64,000 bases of DNA from the NCBI RefSeq assembly GCF_028858725.1, contig NC_084760.1, positions 54,027,367 through 54,091,366 on the forward strand, given 5' to 3'. This document shows, piece after piece, positions 13,301 to 24,702 of this stretch. Source of the DNA: Colius striatus. Lineage: Eukaryota > Chordata > Aves > Coliiformes > Coliidae. The notes under the pieces are model-generated. The model did not search any database, was not told where the DNA came from, and was given only the letters and a program-made list of their open reading frames with translations. The stretch's first letter is position 1; each line of letters begins with the position of its first letter. The position numbers and the translations under genes were made by a program.

Positions 13301-15106
13301 CACATTATCCTTTTCCCTGCTTTGTTGTCCTTGCATCCTCCCTTCCCTACTCCAGTGTCCTTCTGCAAAAGCAGCTTGCTCCCAATTACTTTTCCCACCT
13401 TGGTCCTTATTTTAATATATTTGTACTCAAGTTTGGTATTTCTGATACCATTACCTGGGTGACCTTGGCCTTTTACTGAAATATCAATAACAACGTCCAC
13501 AATATTGGCTTTGCAAGCTTGTACTCTCAAAAATGTCCTTATTACCCCCATCCTGCTCCCCAGGTCCCTTTGAGGTTGACCTCTAGCTCACATCTCTCCT
13601 ACAGACTCTGCAGTGTCCTGCCATCCACAACAGCACTGTCCATCACATGTGGATGTATCTTGCACTGCTATAGCCACTCCAGCCCTGTCCCACCAGCACT
13701 TCCCCTCTATCTCCTCAGTCAGCTAAGGCCTCAACAGTGGCCCAGCTGCCTTGTGGTAGCTCTGCCAGCTTCATGGGCCTTCAAGTGGATTGGGCTTGCC
13801 TGGCTAATTATTGCCTCCTGCTTTCCATGGTGGGTGGATGCAGTGAACTAGTTGTGGAGAGCCCAGGAGTCAGCCCAAAGCTTGTCCTCAGTGAAGAAGC
13901 AGCCGTCCTGGTTTCTCCATATGAAGAGAATTTGCTCATTTGTTGTACAGTGGTGAGTTTGATTGCAATTTAGTTTCCTCTTGGGAGCTATGCATTATGA
14001 ATAAACTAATAACCTGACATGATGAGACTCCCTACTTTTGATAAATAGCTCAGAGCTAGCTACTGAGGGTAAATGGGGCAGAGACAGCTGAGAGAAAAGC
14101 TTAAGAGAGTTGAACAGCTGGTGGTTACTGACGTGACTGAGGAACAGAAATAGATAAGGATGTTTAGATAAAACTTGCTGAAGAGGTAATTATGTTTTCT
14201 AGAGGGTACAGTAATTTATCTATGTGAGTTTGGTGGTAATTCGTACATTGAGAGCCGTGTGTTGATATAAAGATGGAGGTTTTGCAGCTTAAGTTATCTG
14301 GAGGTATTTTATGTTTGACAATAGTTTCACAACCTGCTGTGTAAAAAGAAGTGGCAGAGCTAAACTAGGTAAAAGTGATTAAAACTGAACTGTAGATAAC
14401 TAATGTGGCCTATTAAGTGGATTGACAGTTGGCAAAAAGTTTCTCTGGCTGACTTGCTTTGAAGGAACAGTAAAAAAAGAGAATGAGTGATGACACAATG
14501 ATACCATGCAGTAGAAATGTGCTAGCAATTAGAGGTGGTATTAGTATGGTATCAGAATAAAGGGAGCAGTTTGCCTTAGCTTTTAGTAAAGTAATCCAAT
14601 CAAGTACAGTAATGCAGTTAAATGAGGCTAAAATAAAAATGTGCTATGACAATGTTTGGAAATGGATGTTTATTTGATCTTAAAAGCTTAGATGCTATCC
14701 TAAAATAATAGGACAATAGTACAAAAGCTACTAAACAAAGAATTGTGATACATATTGCTACAGACCTGTTTGACTGTTGAAGTACAGAAGCCTTTATAAC
14801 CAACTTTGAAGGAAGAATATGTGGGGACTTGCACAGAGATGGAAAATGCAATTAAATGTCATGCTTGTATATACTAAGAGTAGATTGTGTCAGGCTGACA
14901 TGGAGTTTTCTTATTAGTGCTTTACAGTTCAGAAAAGCACTTGATACAATGCTAAGAAGTAAATAATTACATGAGAAGACACAAATTAGTAGAAAAATGT
15001 GGAGCTGGTGGAAGCCAGACCATTCACATAGGTGCACATTATTAGGATGGGAGGCAAAAGACACATGTTACAACAACAGAAATTCTAATTAGAAGTTATA
15101 AAGAGG
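7383..15106. other. intergenic, nothing firmly recognised
   Basis: This is a long AT-rich stretch. Around 12.6-13.95 kb the composition is more mixed and frames of about 110 codons are open on both strands (13222-13551 minus, 13519-13851 plus). Neither resembles a known protein, so I do not call a gene. Confidence 0.55.
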
Positions 15107-15295
15107 TTTTTTCACAGTGAGCATAGTCAAATACTGGATCAAGTTGTCCAAAGGTAATGTGAAAATTCCACCATTCAAGAGATTCAGATCTCTGCTGGGA
15201 ATAAGCCTGAGCCATCTGATCCAGTGTCTGAGTTGACCCTGCTTTGAGTGGGAGGTGGGATCAAATGATATCCAAAGATCACTTTCAAATTAAAT
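15107..15295 (+). mobile_element. diverged CR1 3' end, plus strand
   Basis: TTTTTCACAGTGAGCATAGT, CAAATACTGGATCAAGTTG, GAGTTGACCCTGCTTTGAG and a TGATATCCAAAGATC-like end match the pattern of an old CR1 3' UTR. Divergence is high, so the boundaries are approximate. Confidence 0.65.
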
Positions 15296-15554
15296 TATTT
15301 TACAGTTCTTTGAAAGATTATTTTCCAAGGCAAAATTTATGGATGACAGACAGCTCCAGTACCTGTTATCAGGAAAGATGAGTTCAAACACAAATAAGGA
15401 AGGTCATTGGGAATTAGGGGAATGGAGAGCTTGTTTTCTTGAAAGGACTTGACTGACTTAATTTAGAAAGATTAGACTGAAAACCAAAATGTTTAATGAT
15501 TTTAAGTACATCACGATAGAAGAAAGTCCATTTCGGGTACGGAATATGATGCCA

Positions 15555-15739
15555 GGCTCAGGGTGAGGGAGCACAGGCGGCCCAGGGAGGGTGTGGAGTC
15601 TCCTTCTCTGGAGATTTTCATAACCTGCCTGGATGTGTTCCTATGTGACCTGATATAGGTGAACTTGCTTTAGCAGTGGGGTTAGACTACATGATCTCTA
15701 AAGGTCCCTTCCAACTCCTACCATTCTGTGATTCTGTGA
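15555..15739 (+). mobile_element. CR1 LINE 3' end, plus strand
   Basis: GGTGAGGGAGCACAGGCGGC, GTGGAGTCTCCTTCTCTGG, GGTTAGACTACATGATCTC and the terminal CATTCTGTGATTCTGTGA identify a CR1 3' end with intact octamer tail. It lies 260 bp after the older fragment at 15107-15295, in the same direction. Confidence 0.92.
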
Positions 15740-18700
15740 AAGTTAAAACTACCACAGTCTTCAAGTTTGGAAATAGATTTCCAGCAGGAGTAATAGGGCT
15801 TAAAAATGATCTAGGCCTTGGCCTGTACTTGATAAAAATAAAATAAATTATTTGATATGGCTATGGGGACTGCAGATGACAAGATTTGATGACCTTGGAA
15901 CATAAGACTGGAAAGAACGTTTTCTAGAAATAGAAAGAGAGCAATTTTGTGGAAAGCTACAGTACTCTGTAGCTTTTCTGTAGCTACTCTGATTCTTAAA
16001 TGCCATTAATATTGCAGAGTTGTTATTTCTCCAAAGGATCTAAGGCATCTTGAGCATTGGAAAAGATATTTATTATCAAGGAGGCTTAGACTCAATAACT
16101 ATCTGCACCGGTGTCTATCCAGCTGTGGTGACCTTCTACCGTGACGCGTTGCATGGTAAATGGTTATGTTTTTGCCTTGGCCTAAGGGAAAGGTACCTTC
16201 AACTGCAAAATTGCTTTGGTTGCTAGTTTTGACAGAAGGCAAACTATATATGCAGGAAACCTTTTTTGAAGGACACACCTCATCTGAAGTACATCTGTTT
16301 TAATAGTAGACTCAGCCTTGTCTGTTCAAAGCCATTACAAGGGTCTCATCCTACTAAGGAGATGGGGAGCCCTGTTGTGTGTTACTGCACCTCAGAAAAG
16401 GCACTTTTGAGGAAGAAAAAAAAAAGTCTGCATCTATCTTATTTTCATTTAGTCTAAGTTCTGAGTGTCTATCAGAAATTATTCTAAATATTTACTGGAT
16501 AGAAAGTTTCCCTAAGCTTCAACCACTCTATGGTGCTCATGTTCTTGCATATATCTGTTGTTTGAAAGGATGACCTTCGCGTTTCCTCAAGGAAGATCTC
16601 AATTCTCTATCTGAACACACAAAGAATTACTGTTTCAACATAAGATAAACTAAACCTATACCATGGCTGACTGAAGCATGTAACTGTACTGTTTTTGAAG
16701 CAGCAGCCTCATGGGTAAAAATCAAAAACCTTATTTTAGGGAAAATACTATTGTAATAGTCCAAAAATAACAGTTTACAATAGCTCTGCTTAAGAGTTTG
16801 TAGCCAGTGCTGTGAAAAACTGTATTTTTTTAAAAAATAAATATGTTATTTGTGTGTGGTAGCACTGGAGCCATCCTTGAAAGAGGCAAACATGGAATAC
16901 AAATATGTACAAAGTATTAAACTGACAGAGTTGAAGTATCATCTGAGTAAAACAGTGTAATGCAAGATTTTGGTAAGGGATGTGGTGATGTCTTCAATAG
17001 GATTAAATGATATTCATTTTCTTTTCATAATAACTTATAAATGTCACAGTTCTGCACAGCTGAAAAGACTGAATTAATTAGCCTGTCACCTGAGAGCTTT
17101 CGCCCTTTCTGGAAGGGAATGAAGTGCTTTGAAAGAGCACGGGAAAGGGCCCTCATCCTACTTGACCTTTCCAGAGATGCAGCAGACGGATCAATAGGGA
17201 AGTGACTGCAACGAGCTGGCACCTTACAGAGAGGATATACTTCAAGAGTGCCAAAAGAGGTTATAAAAATGTGGAGGTCAACTGCTTTGTTTTATGAGGA
17301 GGCTCCCCTGTCTTTTTAGTTAAGGCTGAAGTAACTTCTAACCCCTTTTTCTGTCCTTGACTTTATTTTTAAAAAAAAATGTTTGCATCTTTATCAAAGT
17401 CAAACCCTTCTTCATTGTAAAACATTAGTGGTGTGAATTTATAATAGCTAATTTCGGGGTGAGTGAATGACCTGAAGCAATTAAAAATGGCTCTCTGAAG
17501 TAGAAGTTTTAAAGAATTTTTAAAACCTAGACTTTCTGTAGTTGTTTTCCTACCTTTTTTTTGGCTCAAAATCAAAGGTAAATAGCATCACTGTAGAAAC
17601 CTCCAGTGTGCCCTTACTGGTGTTGGTAAGAATTGCTGATGACTACAAGCACGTACAATCAGAGTAGTTCATACACTGCTGAATGGTTCATGCTCTCTAT
17701 GGGTTATTGATACAGTGGTTTGTTCCTGTGATCCTCAGGCAGTGTTTCCTTGCAGGTAGAAGAGTGTGGATGAGTACAGAGAGAGGAAATTGTGGTTGAA
17801 AGTGTGCCCACCAGATTAGATTGAAAGTCAATCCCACCATATAACTTTTCTCTCTGAGACCTGTTATGCAATATTTGTCTTTAATATTGAAGCCTACTTG
17901 TGAGGAGTGATTCAGAATAGCAAATAGTGTGTGTGCTGAGAGTGCTGCCTGAGATACTGCTCCCGAATCCCCTCTGACAAGCCTAGCCCTCATGTAGTGA
18001 GAGTTTTTAAGGGTTTAGTTATGGAGAGAGGGAATCTTATTTTCAGAGCCTGCCCTGCCTTCTTCACTTGCTTCCTAATAAGCACGTTCATATATAATGT
18101 TTTTCTTTAAACTTTTGCTTACATCAATAGGCTCTGAACCAAGAAAAAAAACCCACGTTGAGACACATGATAGAGCAATTATGCTGATGATAGTAGCCAA
18201 ACCAGAGGCACTTTTCCCAATCACTCCAAAAAGAGACGTGAATACCAAAAAAACAAATTAGTAAGGAATTTATTAAATCGTTGCTCAACAGAAGAAATAC
18301 CTAACTTGTGGTCATCACCTTTCTAAAATGAAGGCTTCTAGCAGCTCAGAAGCGGAACTGCTTTGTGTTACCATGTATATGAATGGAAGATCAATGAGGG
18401 AACAGGTTTCATAAATTGTGCCTGTACTAGCAAATCAAGTGGTGTCTGGATGTTAATTTATTAGTAGGGTGTCTGGATCCTTGGCTGGGTCAAAAAGTGC
18501 TCTCCCAGCAGAGGCCAGGAACTGTTCCCATTGTGTAATTTAAATAGGGCATAAGTACTCTGGAGGGGAAGAGGTTTAATGCAATGGACATGGCTAGTCT
18601 GTATCAATTTACAGCTTAGGCACTATTTAGCTTTCTGTGTAAAAGTAGCCACCATTTCTGGTCAGAGCACTATTTTAGAAAACAGGAAACAAGCTGAAGC

Positions 18701-19712
18701 TCATTGCAATAACAAACTCAACTGTTTCCAATGTATAATGATGAGGTCACCCACTTGCAAGGTGATGCTCTGGTCCTTGCTTTGAGGACTTTTCTGTATT
18801 GAAATTAAACAATTAGTGAAGAAGATGAAGAGGATTCATTCTTCTCCCCAGCAGAGTGTAACAGTAGTTTACAGTTGCAATGTCTAAAGTCTTTTGTAGT
18901 CTTCTTCTGTCTCAGTTAATCTTGATTTTCCTTTATTATACATTAAGTGGCTCGATCAGGAATAATGGACTGTGTCTTTACACTCATCCCCCTACACTGG
19001 TGATTAGGGCACTTTTGTGGAAGGTGAGAAATGAGGATTTATACTTTATTCATATTTGTGCATCTAACTCTGACAAATTGCTTTGAGGGGTAAGATGAAG
19101 GATGAGGCAGAAATTACTGACCATTATATTGATCAGTTTAAAAGTTCAGCGTTGTGTGATTTGATTTAGGACAGAAAGCTGGATACAGGAGGCCTACAGC
19201 CAGACCCATGAGTTATTTTTATAAGCAAGTATTCTGTGAATGCCATTTGTTATGGTAAATCTCACTTTTAGTGTGATGCTGCCAGAAGATTTCAGTCTTG
19301 TCTATTGAGAAAAGATGGTTGATGGCTACTGCCTTTCCAGACATCAGAAACAGTACTCCAAAGTACACAGTGTTCATACTCAGAGTAATATGTTTACCGA
19401 GGGAAAAGGTTTCCCTGCTTTGTTTTTTCTGTGTACCTTCCTTGAACATTTCCCCTACAAAGCTGTGGTGGTTTCTGTGATTTTTGATCTATACTATCTT
19501 CTACTTTACCTTTTAAATAATCACTGTAACTTTGAAACCAGCTGAACAAGGTTTTGTGGGTGCTGCTGGCTAGAAACTTATCTAACTGATCCTTGCCCTC
19601 TTTGTAGGATTGTTCTGAGGGCAAGTAGGATTCTTCAATTCCTATCTCTAAAAAAAAAAAAAAAACCAAAACAAGAGAAGATGAAAAGAGTTCTTGGAAT
19701 TTGTGCTTTTGT
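15740..19712. other. intergenic, nothing recognised
   Basis: AT-rich sequence between a CR1 tail and the solo LTR. No gene or repeat family could be supported, apart from homopolymer runs. Confidence 0.6.
19650..19665. repeat. poly(A) tract, 16 bases
   Basis: A run of 16 A lies 47 bases before the solo LTR. No retroposed sequence can be recognised upstream of it, so it is annotated only as a homopolymer. Confidence 0.9.
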
Positions 19713-20312
19713 TGTGGTTTAACCCTAGCCAGCTACGAAGCACCCCACAGCTGCTTGCTCACCCCTTCCTTTCCCCTCTACCCCCAGTGAGATGGAAAGG
19801 AAAAGCAGGAAAAAAAAAAGTAAAGCTCGTGGGTTGAGATAAGAGCAGGCCAAAAAAAAATCCTAATAACAACAATTATAATAATAATGAAAATAATTAT
19901 AACAAAGACAGAGAGGAAAAAATAACAAGGAAAAACCCAGAAAAACACAACAAGTGATGCCCAGTGCAATTGCTCACCACCTGCTGACTAATGCTCAAGC
20001 AGCAATCTCCACTTCCCCACCAACTGCCCTCAATTTCTATACTGAGCATGGTGTCCTGTGGTATAGAATAGTTCTTTTGCTAGTTGGAGTCAGCTGTCTT
20101 GGCTATGCACCCTCCCAGCTTCTTGTGCACCTCCAGCCAACTTGTTGACAGGGTAAGATGAGAAGTAGAGAAGGCTGTGACACTTTGCAAGTGCTGCTCA
20201 ACAATAACTAGAACATTCTGGTGTTATCAACATTCTTTTCAGCATAAACCCAAAACATAGCTCTGTACCTACTAGGAAGAAAATTACCTCTATCCCAGCT
20301 GAAACCAGGACA
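19713..20312 (+). mobile_element. solo LTR of an endogenous retrovirus
   Basis: The element opens TGTGGTTTAACCCTAGCC and closes AGCTGAAACCAGGACA, with TG...CA ends about 600 bp apart. Internal blocks such as CTCGTGGGTTGAGATAA, CCCAGCTTCTTGTGCACC and AACATTCTGGTGTTATCAAC match an LTR family common in bird genomes (recognised from memory; family name not certain). No viral coding region or second LTR lies nearby, so this is a solo LTR left by recombination. I see no clear target-site duplication (TTTGT before, ACCTT after), and an A/T-rich stretch around 19810-19940 is expanded. It is an old copy. Confidence 0.8.
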
Positions 20313-21600
20313 ACCTTTCTCATCAGCCAGTCTTTCTATTTAGAGATCTCTTTGACTAGGGCCTATCTTTTTCTGAGACACTATTTGTTATTATCAGTTT
20401 TGCATTACAACTGAATTTCAACAAAGGAGTTAAGCTTGCTGTTGCTGTTCTGTCAGTGAAGGAGATAGTCTTCTTTTTAATGATCTGTGGAAATTGTTCC
20501 GTGGAAACCAAAGAGGCTATTAGAGCCTCTAAAATCCAAGTTATTGCCTGAAAGGGATCTTGGCAAAAAAAAGCACTTGGTTTTCATTGTCAGGACCATT
20601 AACCTATTGCATGGAAGTTGCTTAAGTGCCCAAAAATTCTTGTTATAGAGGGTTTTACCTTGATCATGCAAAATGGGAAATAAACTGAACTGCTGTCTTA
20701 AGTGCAAAATAGCTTGCAGTTCTGTTTAAAATACCAACTGAATAAGCAGTGACACTTCCTGACCTGCTAGCAAGGAAAACATTTGGGTTTTTCTGTTAGA
20801 ACTTGACATAGTAAAACACGTGGTCCAATAAAATGTTAATAACTCCTCCAGGGTAAAATGTAACTAGGAAATCTTGAAGTACTGTATGGGTACTGCATAA
20901 GTCAGTCAACCTGTTCTTCATATGGGTGCATTTTTAATAGGATCTTCTATATGTGGTCTTCTAGCTTAATTTTTTGAACTAACCTGATTTTAATTAGTGT
21001 CCAGGAGTGAAAACAAACACTTGGTGAACTGTCAGATTGTTGTTGGTACACTAATAGGACCAGTGGGATTCAACTCAAATAATCCTATGTGTTCAGGAGC
21101 TGCTGTTACATTAGTGATCTTTCCAACCTTTCAAAAGATGTAGCCCACCTGAAGCTAGGTTTCTGGGCTTAACAGGTAATATGTGGTGAATAGATGCTTA
21201 AGCAAGGGGTTGTTGGGCACCAGTGAAGTCAGAGAAGTGAAGCCTCAGGAAGTGCCAAAGGTAAATGAATACATAATTCCACATGTAACTCATAGTTACA
21301 AACTCTCTCTTGGGAAGAAGGCTGGCTTGTCTCTATGAGCACAGCAAGAGTGAACTGGGATTTACTGCAGCAAATTTGGCAATGGTCAAAGTGGTATAGG
21401 AAACCTTTTTTTTTGATGGTATGAGGGTTTTGGGGTCATGTCAGACACATCAGAAATGCTGGATCATAGAAGCAAAATGTTTGTTTCGGTCCATAAAAAG
21501 GGAGAAAATGAAAGCATTGTACTGCATAAACAAGAGGATATCTCCTGTGATGTGAGAGACTAAAGTTTGTATTCCTGCTTCAGAGACAAGCTCTGAGCTC
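20313..21600. other. intergenic spacer between LTR and large CR1
   Basis: No internal retroviral sequence follows the LTR, which supports its solo status. Nothing else was recognised here. Confidence 0.6.
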
Positions 21601-21677
21601 AGAATCATAGAATTGTTTCAGCCGGAAGACACCTTTAAGATCATTGAGTCCAGCCTTTGTCCCAGCCCTATAAACCA

Positions 21678-22445
21678 CTAGACCATTTCCCTAAGTGCAA
21701 CATCCAACCATCTCTTAAACACCTCCAGGAATGGTGACTCCACCACCTCCCTGGGCAACCCATTCCAATGCCTGACAACCATTTCCGTAAAGAAATTCCT
21801 CCTCATATCCAGCCTGAACCTCCCCTGGTGCAACTTGAGGCCATTTCCTCTTGTTCTATTGCTTGTTACTAGGGAGAACAGACCGATCCCTGCCCTGCTA
21901 CAACTTCCTTTCATGAAGTTGTAGACAGCAATAAGGTCTCCCCTGAGCCTTCTTTTCTCCAGGCTAAACAGCTCCAGATCCTTCAGCTGTTCCTTGTATG
22001 AGACGTGCTCCAAATCACTAGCTTGATAGCCTGCCTCTAGATCCTCTCCAGCACCTCAGTGTCATTCATGTAGGGAGGGGCCCAAAACAGGATAAAGTAT
22101 TCGAGGTGCAGCCTCACCAAGGCTGAGCACAGGGGAACGATCACCTCCCTGCTGACAACACTGTTCCTGATACAGGCCAGGATGCCCTTGACATTCTTGG
22201 CCACCTGGGCACTCTGCTGGCTCCTGTTCAGCCACTGTCAACCAACACTGCCAGGTCCCTCTCTGCCAGGCAGCTTTCCAGCCACTCTTCCTCAAGCCTG
22301 TAGCGCTGCTGGGGGTTGTTGTGGCCCAAGTGCAGAACTGGGGCTTGTCCTTATTGAAACTCATGGCATTGGCCTTGGCCCAGCCATCCAGCCTATCTAA
22401 ATCTCTCTGTAGAGCTTCCCTACCCTCAAGCAGATTAATGCTTCC
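21678..22445 (-). pseudogene. CR1 ORF2 C-terminal relic
   Basis: The open stretches 22364-22062 and 22013-21678 encode the distal part of CR1 ORF2, ending with [19 protein letters not shown] and [20 protein letters not shown]. Between them the frame is broken. This belongs to the element at 21601-23340 and has no independent function. Confidence 0.82.
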
Positions 22446-22446
22446 A

Positions 22447-23324
22447 CCCAGCCATAAACTCTCATTTTTTTCCCCTACTTTTAAGCCAAATCTCCCTATT
22501 CAGTCTTCAGCATGTGGGGATGGCCTGTTCCGGGGCCTTTAAGGTTTCCTTCTTAAAAAGTATCCAGCCCTCCTGGACTCCTGTACCCTTCAAATCTGAC
22601 TCCCAAGGGATTCTGTCAAATGACCTCCTAAAAAAGTCAAAGTCTGCCCTTTGAAAGTCCAGAGTGTCAGTTTTGCTGCCCCACCTCCTAACACCTCTAT
22701 GAATTGGGAACTTAATAATGTCATGGTCACTGTTCCACAGATGGCCTCCAACTGCCACATCTTCCACAAGACCTTTTCTGTTCACAAACAAGAGGTTCAG
22801 CAGAGAGCCTTCCCTAGTTGGTTCACTTACCAGCTGAGTGAGGAAGTATCCGCACATTCTGGGAACCTCTTGGTTTGTTCCCTCTCTACTGTGTTGTATT
22901 TCCAGCAGATACCTGGGAAGTTGAAGTCCCCAACAAGAACAATGGCAAGTGACTGTGAGATTTTTCCCAAGTGCTTATAGAATGTTTCATCTACTTCACT
23001 ACTTGTATTGGGAGTCCCTAACATACAGGGCCACCCCACCTCTCCTTCCCTGCTTATTCCTCCTGAGGAGCTTGTAGCCATCGTGACACTCCAGCTGTGT
23101 GAGGTATCCTACCACATTTCTGTGATAGCCATTATGTCATAGTTTTCCTGTTGCAACATGGCTTCAAACTCCTCCTGTTTGTTGCTTATGCTCTGTGCAT
23201 TGGTATAGATGCACTTCAGATGAGCTGATGATCCCAACACCTTTTTGTGAGTGTGTGGGCTGTTTCCTACCAGGTGCTTCTCCGGTGTTTCTCTGACTTC
23301 TAAATCATCAGGCCTTGCCTCCAA
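22447..23324 (-). pseudogene. CR1 ORF2 endonuclease-domain relic
   Basis: Three open stretches (23324-23109, 23081-22827, 22857-22507) together cover an APE-like endonuclease domain, which nicks target DNA to start LINE insertion. The motifs TNA, ITE.W, VGDFN and SDH can be read, but frames shift between pieces and no initiator context remains. It is part of the element at 21601-23340. Confidence 0.82.
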
Positions 23325-23340
23325 ATCATAGGTCTTGCCT

Positions 23341-24260
23341 CTTCATTTCTTATTATATGTCTATCCCTTGTATTCACTGAGAAGGCAGAGTCTTCACTAT
23401 CACAACATCCTACAAATCCTGGCATGCTTCCCTTGGGCTTATTCATAGTAAGCACAGGTTAGGCTGGGCTGGAGATAAAATGATGGAATACTAGCAAATC
23501 AAAACTGACACATGATGTCTCATGGACTGGCCTAAATTGCTGTCCCACATAGTCTTGCTTTTTTTCCCGTTTGTGGGTATTTTAGGTGCTACTTACTATT
23601 CCCAGTTTGAGTCTTCCATGCCTATTTTGTTACATCCTGAAGTGGCATTCCTCATGGAGAAGTTGATGACTCTGGGAAAATGGACATCTTGGAAGATGCA
23701 TTGGAACACCTTTTGTGGGCTTATAAATGCTTTTCTTAAATTGCAAAAAACCCTTTGCCATGAATGACTTGCCCCAGACATATATTTAGCCATGGGACTG
23801 AATGAATGGGTGAGTACTTGGTCCACATGCTTGTTTGCAAATGGTTAACAAAGCCAACAAAATGTTTAAATTGGATGCACAGCATTCTTTTTTTTTTTTT
23901 TTCATGTTTATGTACCTGAAGCAAATATCCAGTACTAAGATAGCTTCAGCAATCCAATAGCTGGTTTTAGATTGACTATTCTTAATTGTCTCTTGGACTA
24001 GAGATTTTAAAAGCTGTTCTACAAATCAATGTACTAATAAAACCAAAAGAGTCTCCAAACTATCTTCCTCAATTGTGTGTGTTCATAAACTGGACTTTAA
24101 CAGTCTGCAGCATCAATTCTATTAAGCATTTGGTGACAGAGAAGACAGTGGTCTCTATAAAAAAGCTGTTTCCCAGAAAGATAAATTACCAGGCTAAAGT
24201 GGAAGTATGATTATTCTGACAATGGATTTTTTTTTTTTTAAAAAAAAGGTATGTATGTCC
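23341..24260. other. spacer between two minus-strand CR1 copies
   Basis: The 5' edge of the large CR1 blurs into this spacer, and up to about 130 bp more could belong to that element. Otherwise it holds only a T15 run and a T/A-rich run at about 24228-24248. Confidence 0.55.
23888..23902. repeat. poly(T) tract, 15 bases
   Basis: A run of 15 T in unremarkable intergenic sequence. It could be the reverse of a retroposon tail, but no body is recognisable beside it. Confidence 0.9.
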
Positions 24261-24702
24261 AAATCATAGAAACACAGAATGGTAGGGGTTGGAAGGGACC
24301 TTTATAGATCATCTAGTCCAACTCCCCTGTAGAGGCAGGTCAACCTAGATCAGGTCACACAGGAATGTGTCCAGGTGGGTCTTGAAGACCTCCAAGGAAG
24401 GAGACTCCACAACCTCCCTGGGCTGCCTGTGCCAGGGCTCCCTCACCCTTACAGTATAATAGCTTTTTCTTATCTTTAATGGAACTTTTTGTGTTCCAGC
24501 TTCATCCCATTACCCCATGTCCTATCACTAGATACAATAGAAAAAAGGGATGGCCCAATCTCCCAACACCCACCATTTAGATACTTATAAATATTAATGA
24601 GATCCCCCCTCAATCTTTTCTCCAGACTAAACAGCCCCAGTTCCTGGAGCCTTTCCTCATAAGGAAGGTGCTCCAGTCCCCTGATCATCTTGGTGGCCCT
24701 GG
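24261..24702 (-). mobile_element. CR1 LINE 3'-end fragment with ORF2 end, minus strand
   Basis: From the tail (AATCATAGAAACACAGAATG) it runs through the CR1 3' UTR and into ORF2. There 24688-24476 reads [20 protein letters not shown] and [15 protein letters not shown]. It resembles the plus-strand fragment at 7062-7382, so the two probably come from the same subfamily. It is 5'-truncated. Confidence 0.93.

Larger units (their letters stand above)
21601..23340 (-). mobile_element. CR1 LINE with endonuclease region and 3' end, internally deleted
   Basis: This is the longest CR1 copy in the window. Reading down from 23340, the APE-type endonuclease region shows KCIYTNAQSISNKQEEFEAM and AITEMW (23324-23109), VGDFNFPGICW (about 22940) and SDHDII (about 22730), so the usual N, E, DFN and SDH motifs are present but in different frames. 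After about 22445 the sequence jumps to the distal part of ORF2 ([17 protein letters not shown]), the conserved C-terminal region ([17 protein letters not shown]) and a 3' UTR ending in AATCATAGAATTG. The reverse transcriptase core with its YADD region is absent. Frameshifts show that it is dead. Confidence 0.9.

Noticed and set aside
22651..22980. 109-codon plus-strand frame
   Set aside because: It is the shadow on the opposite strand of the CR1 endonuclease relic.
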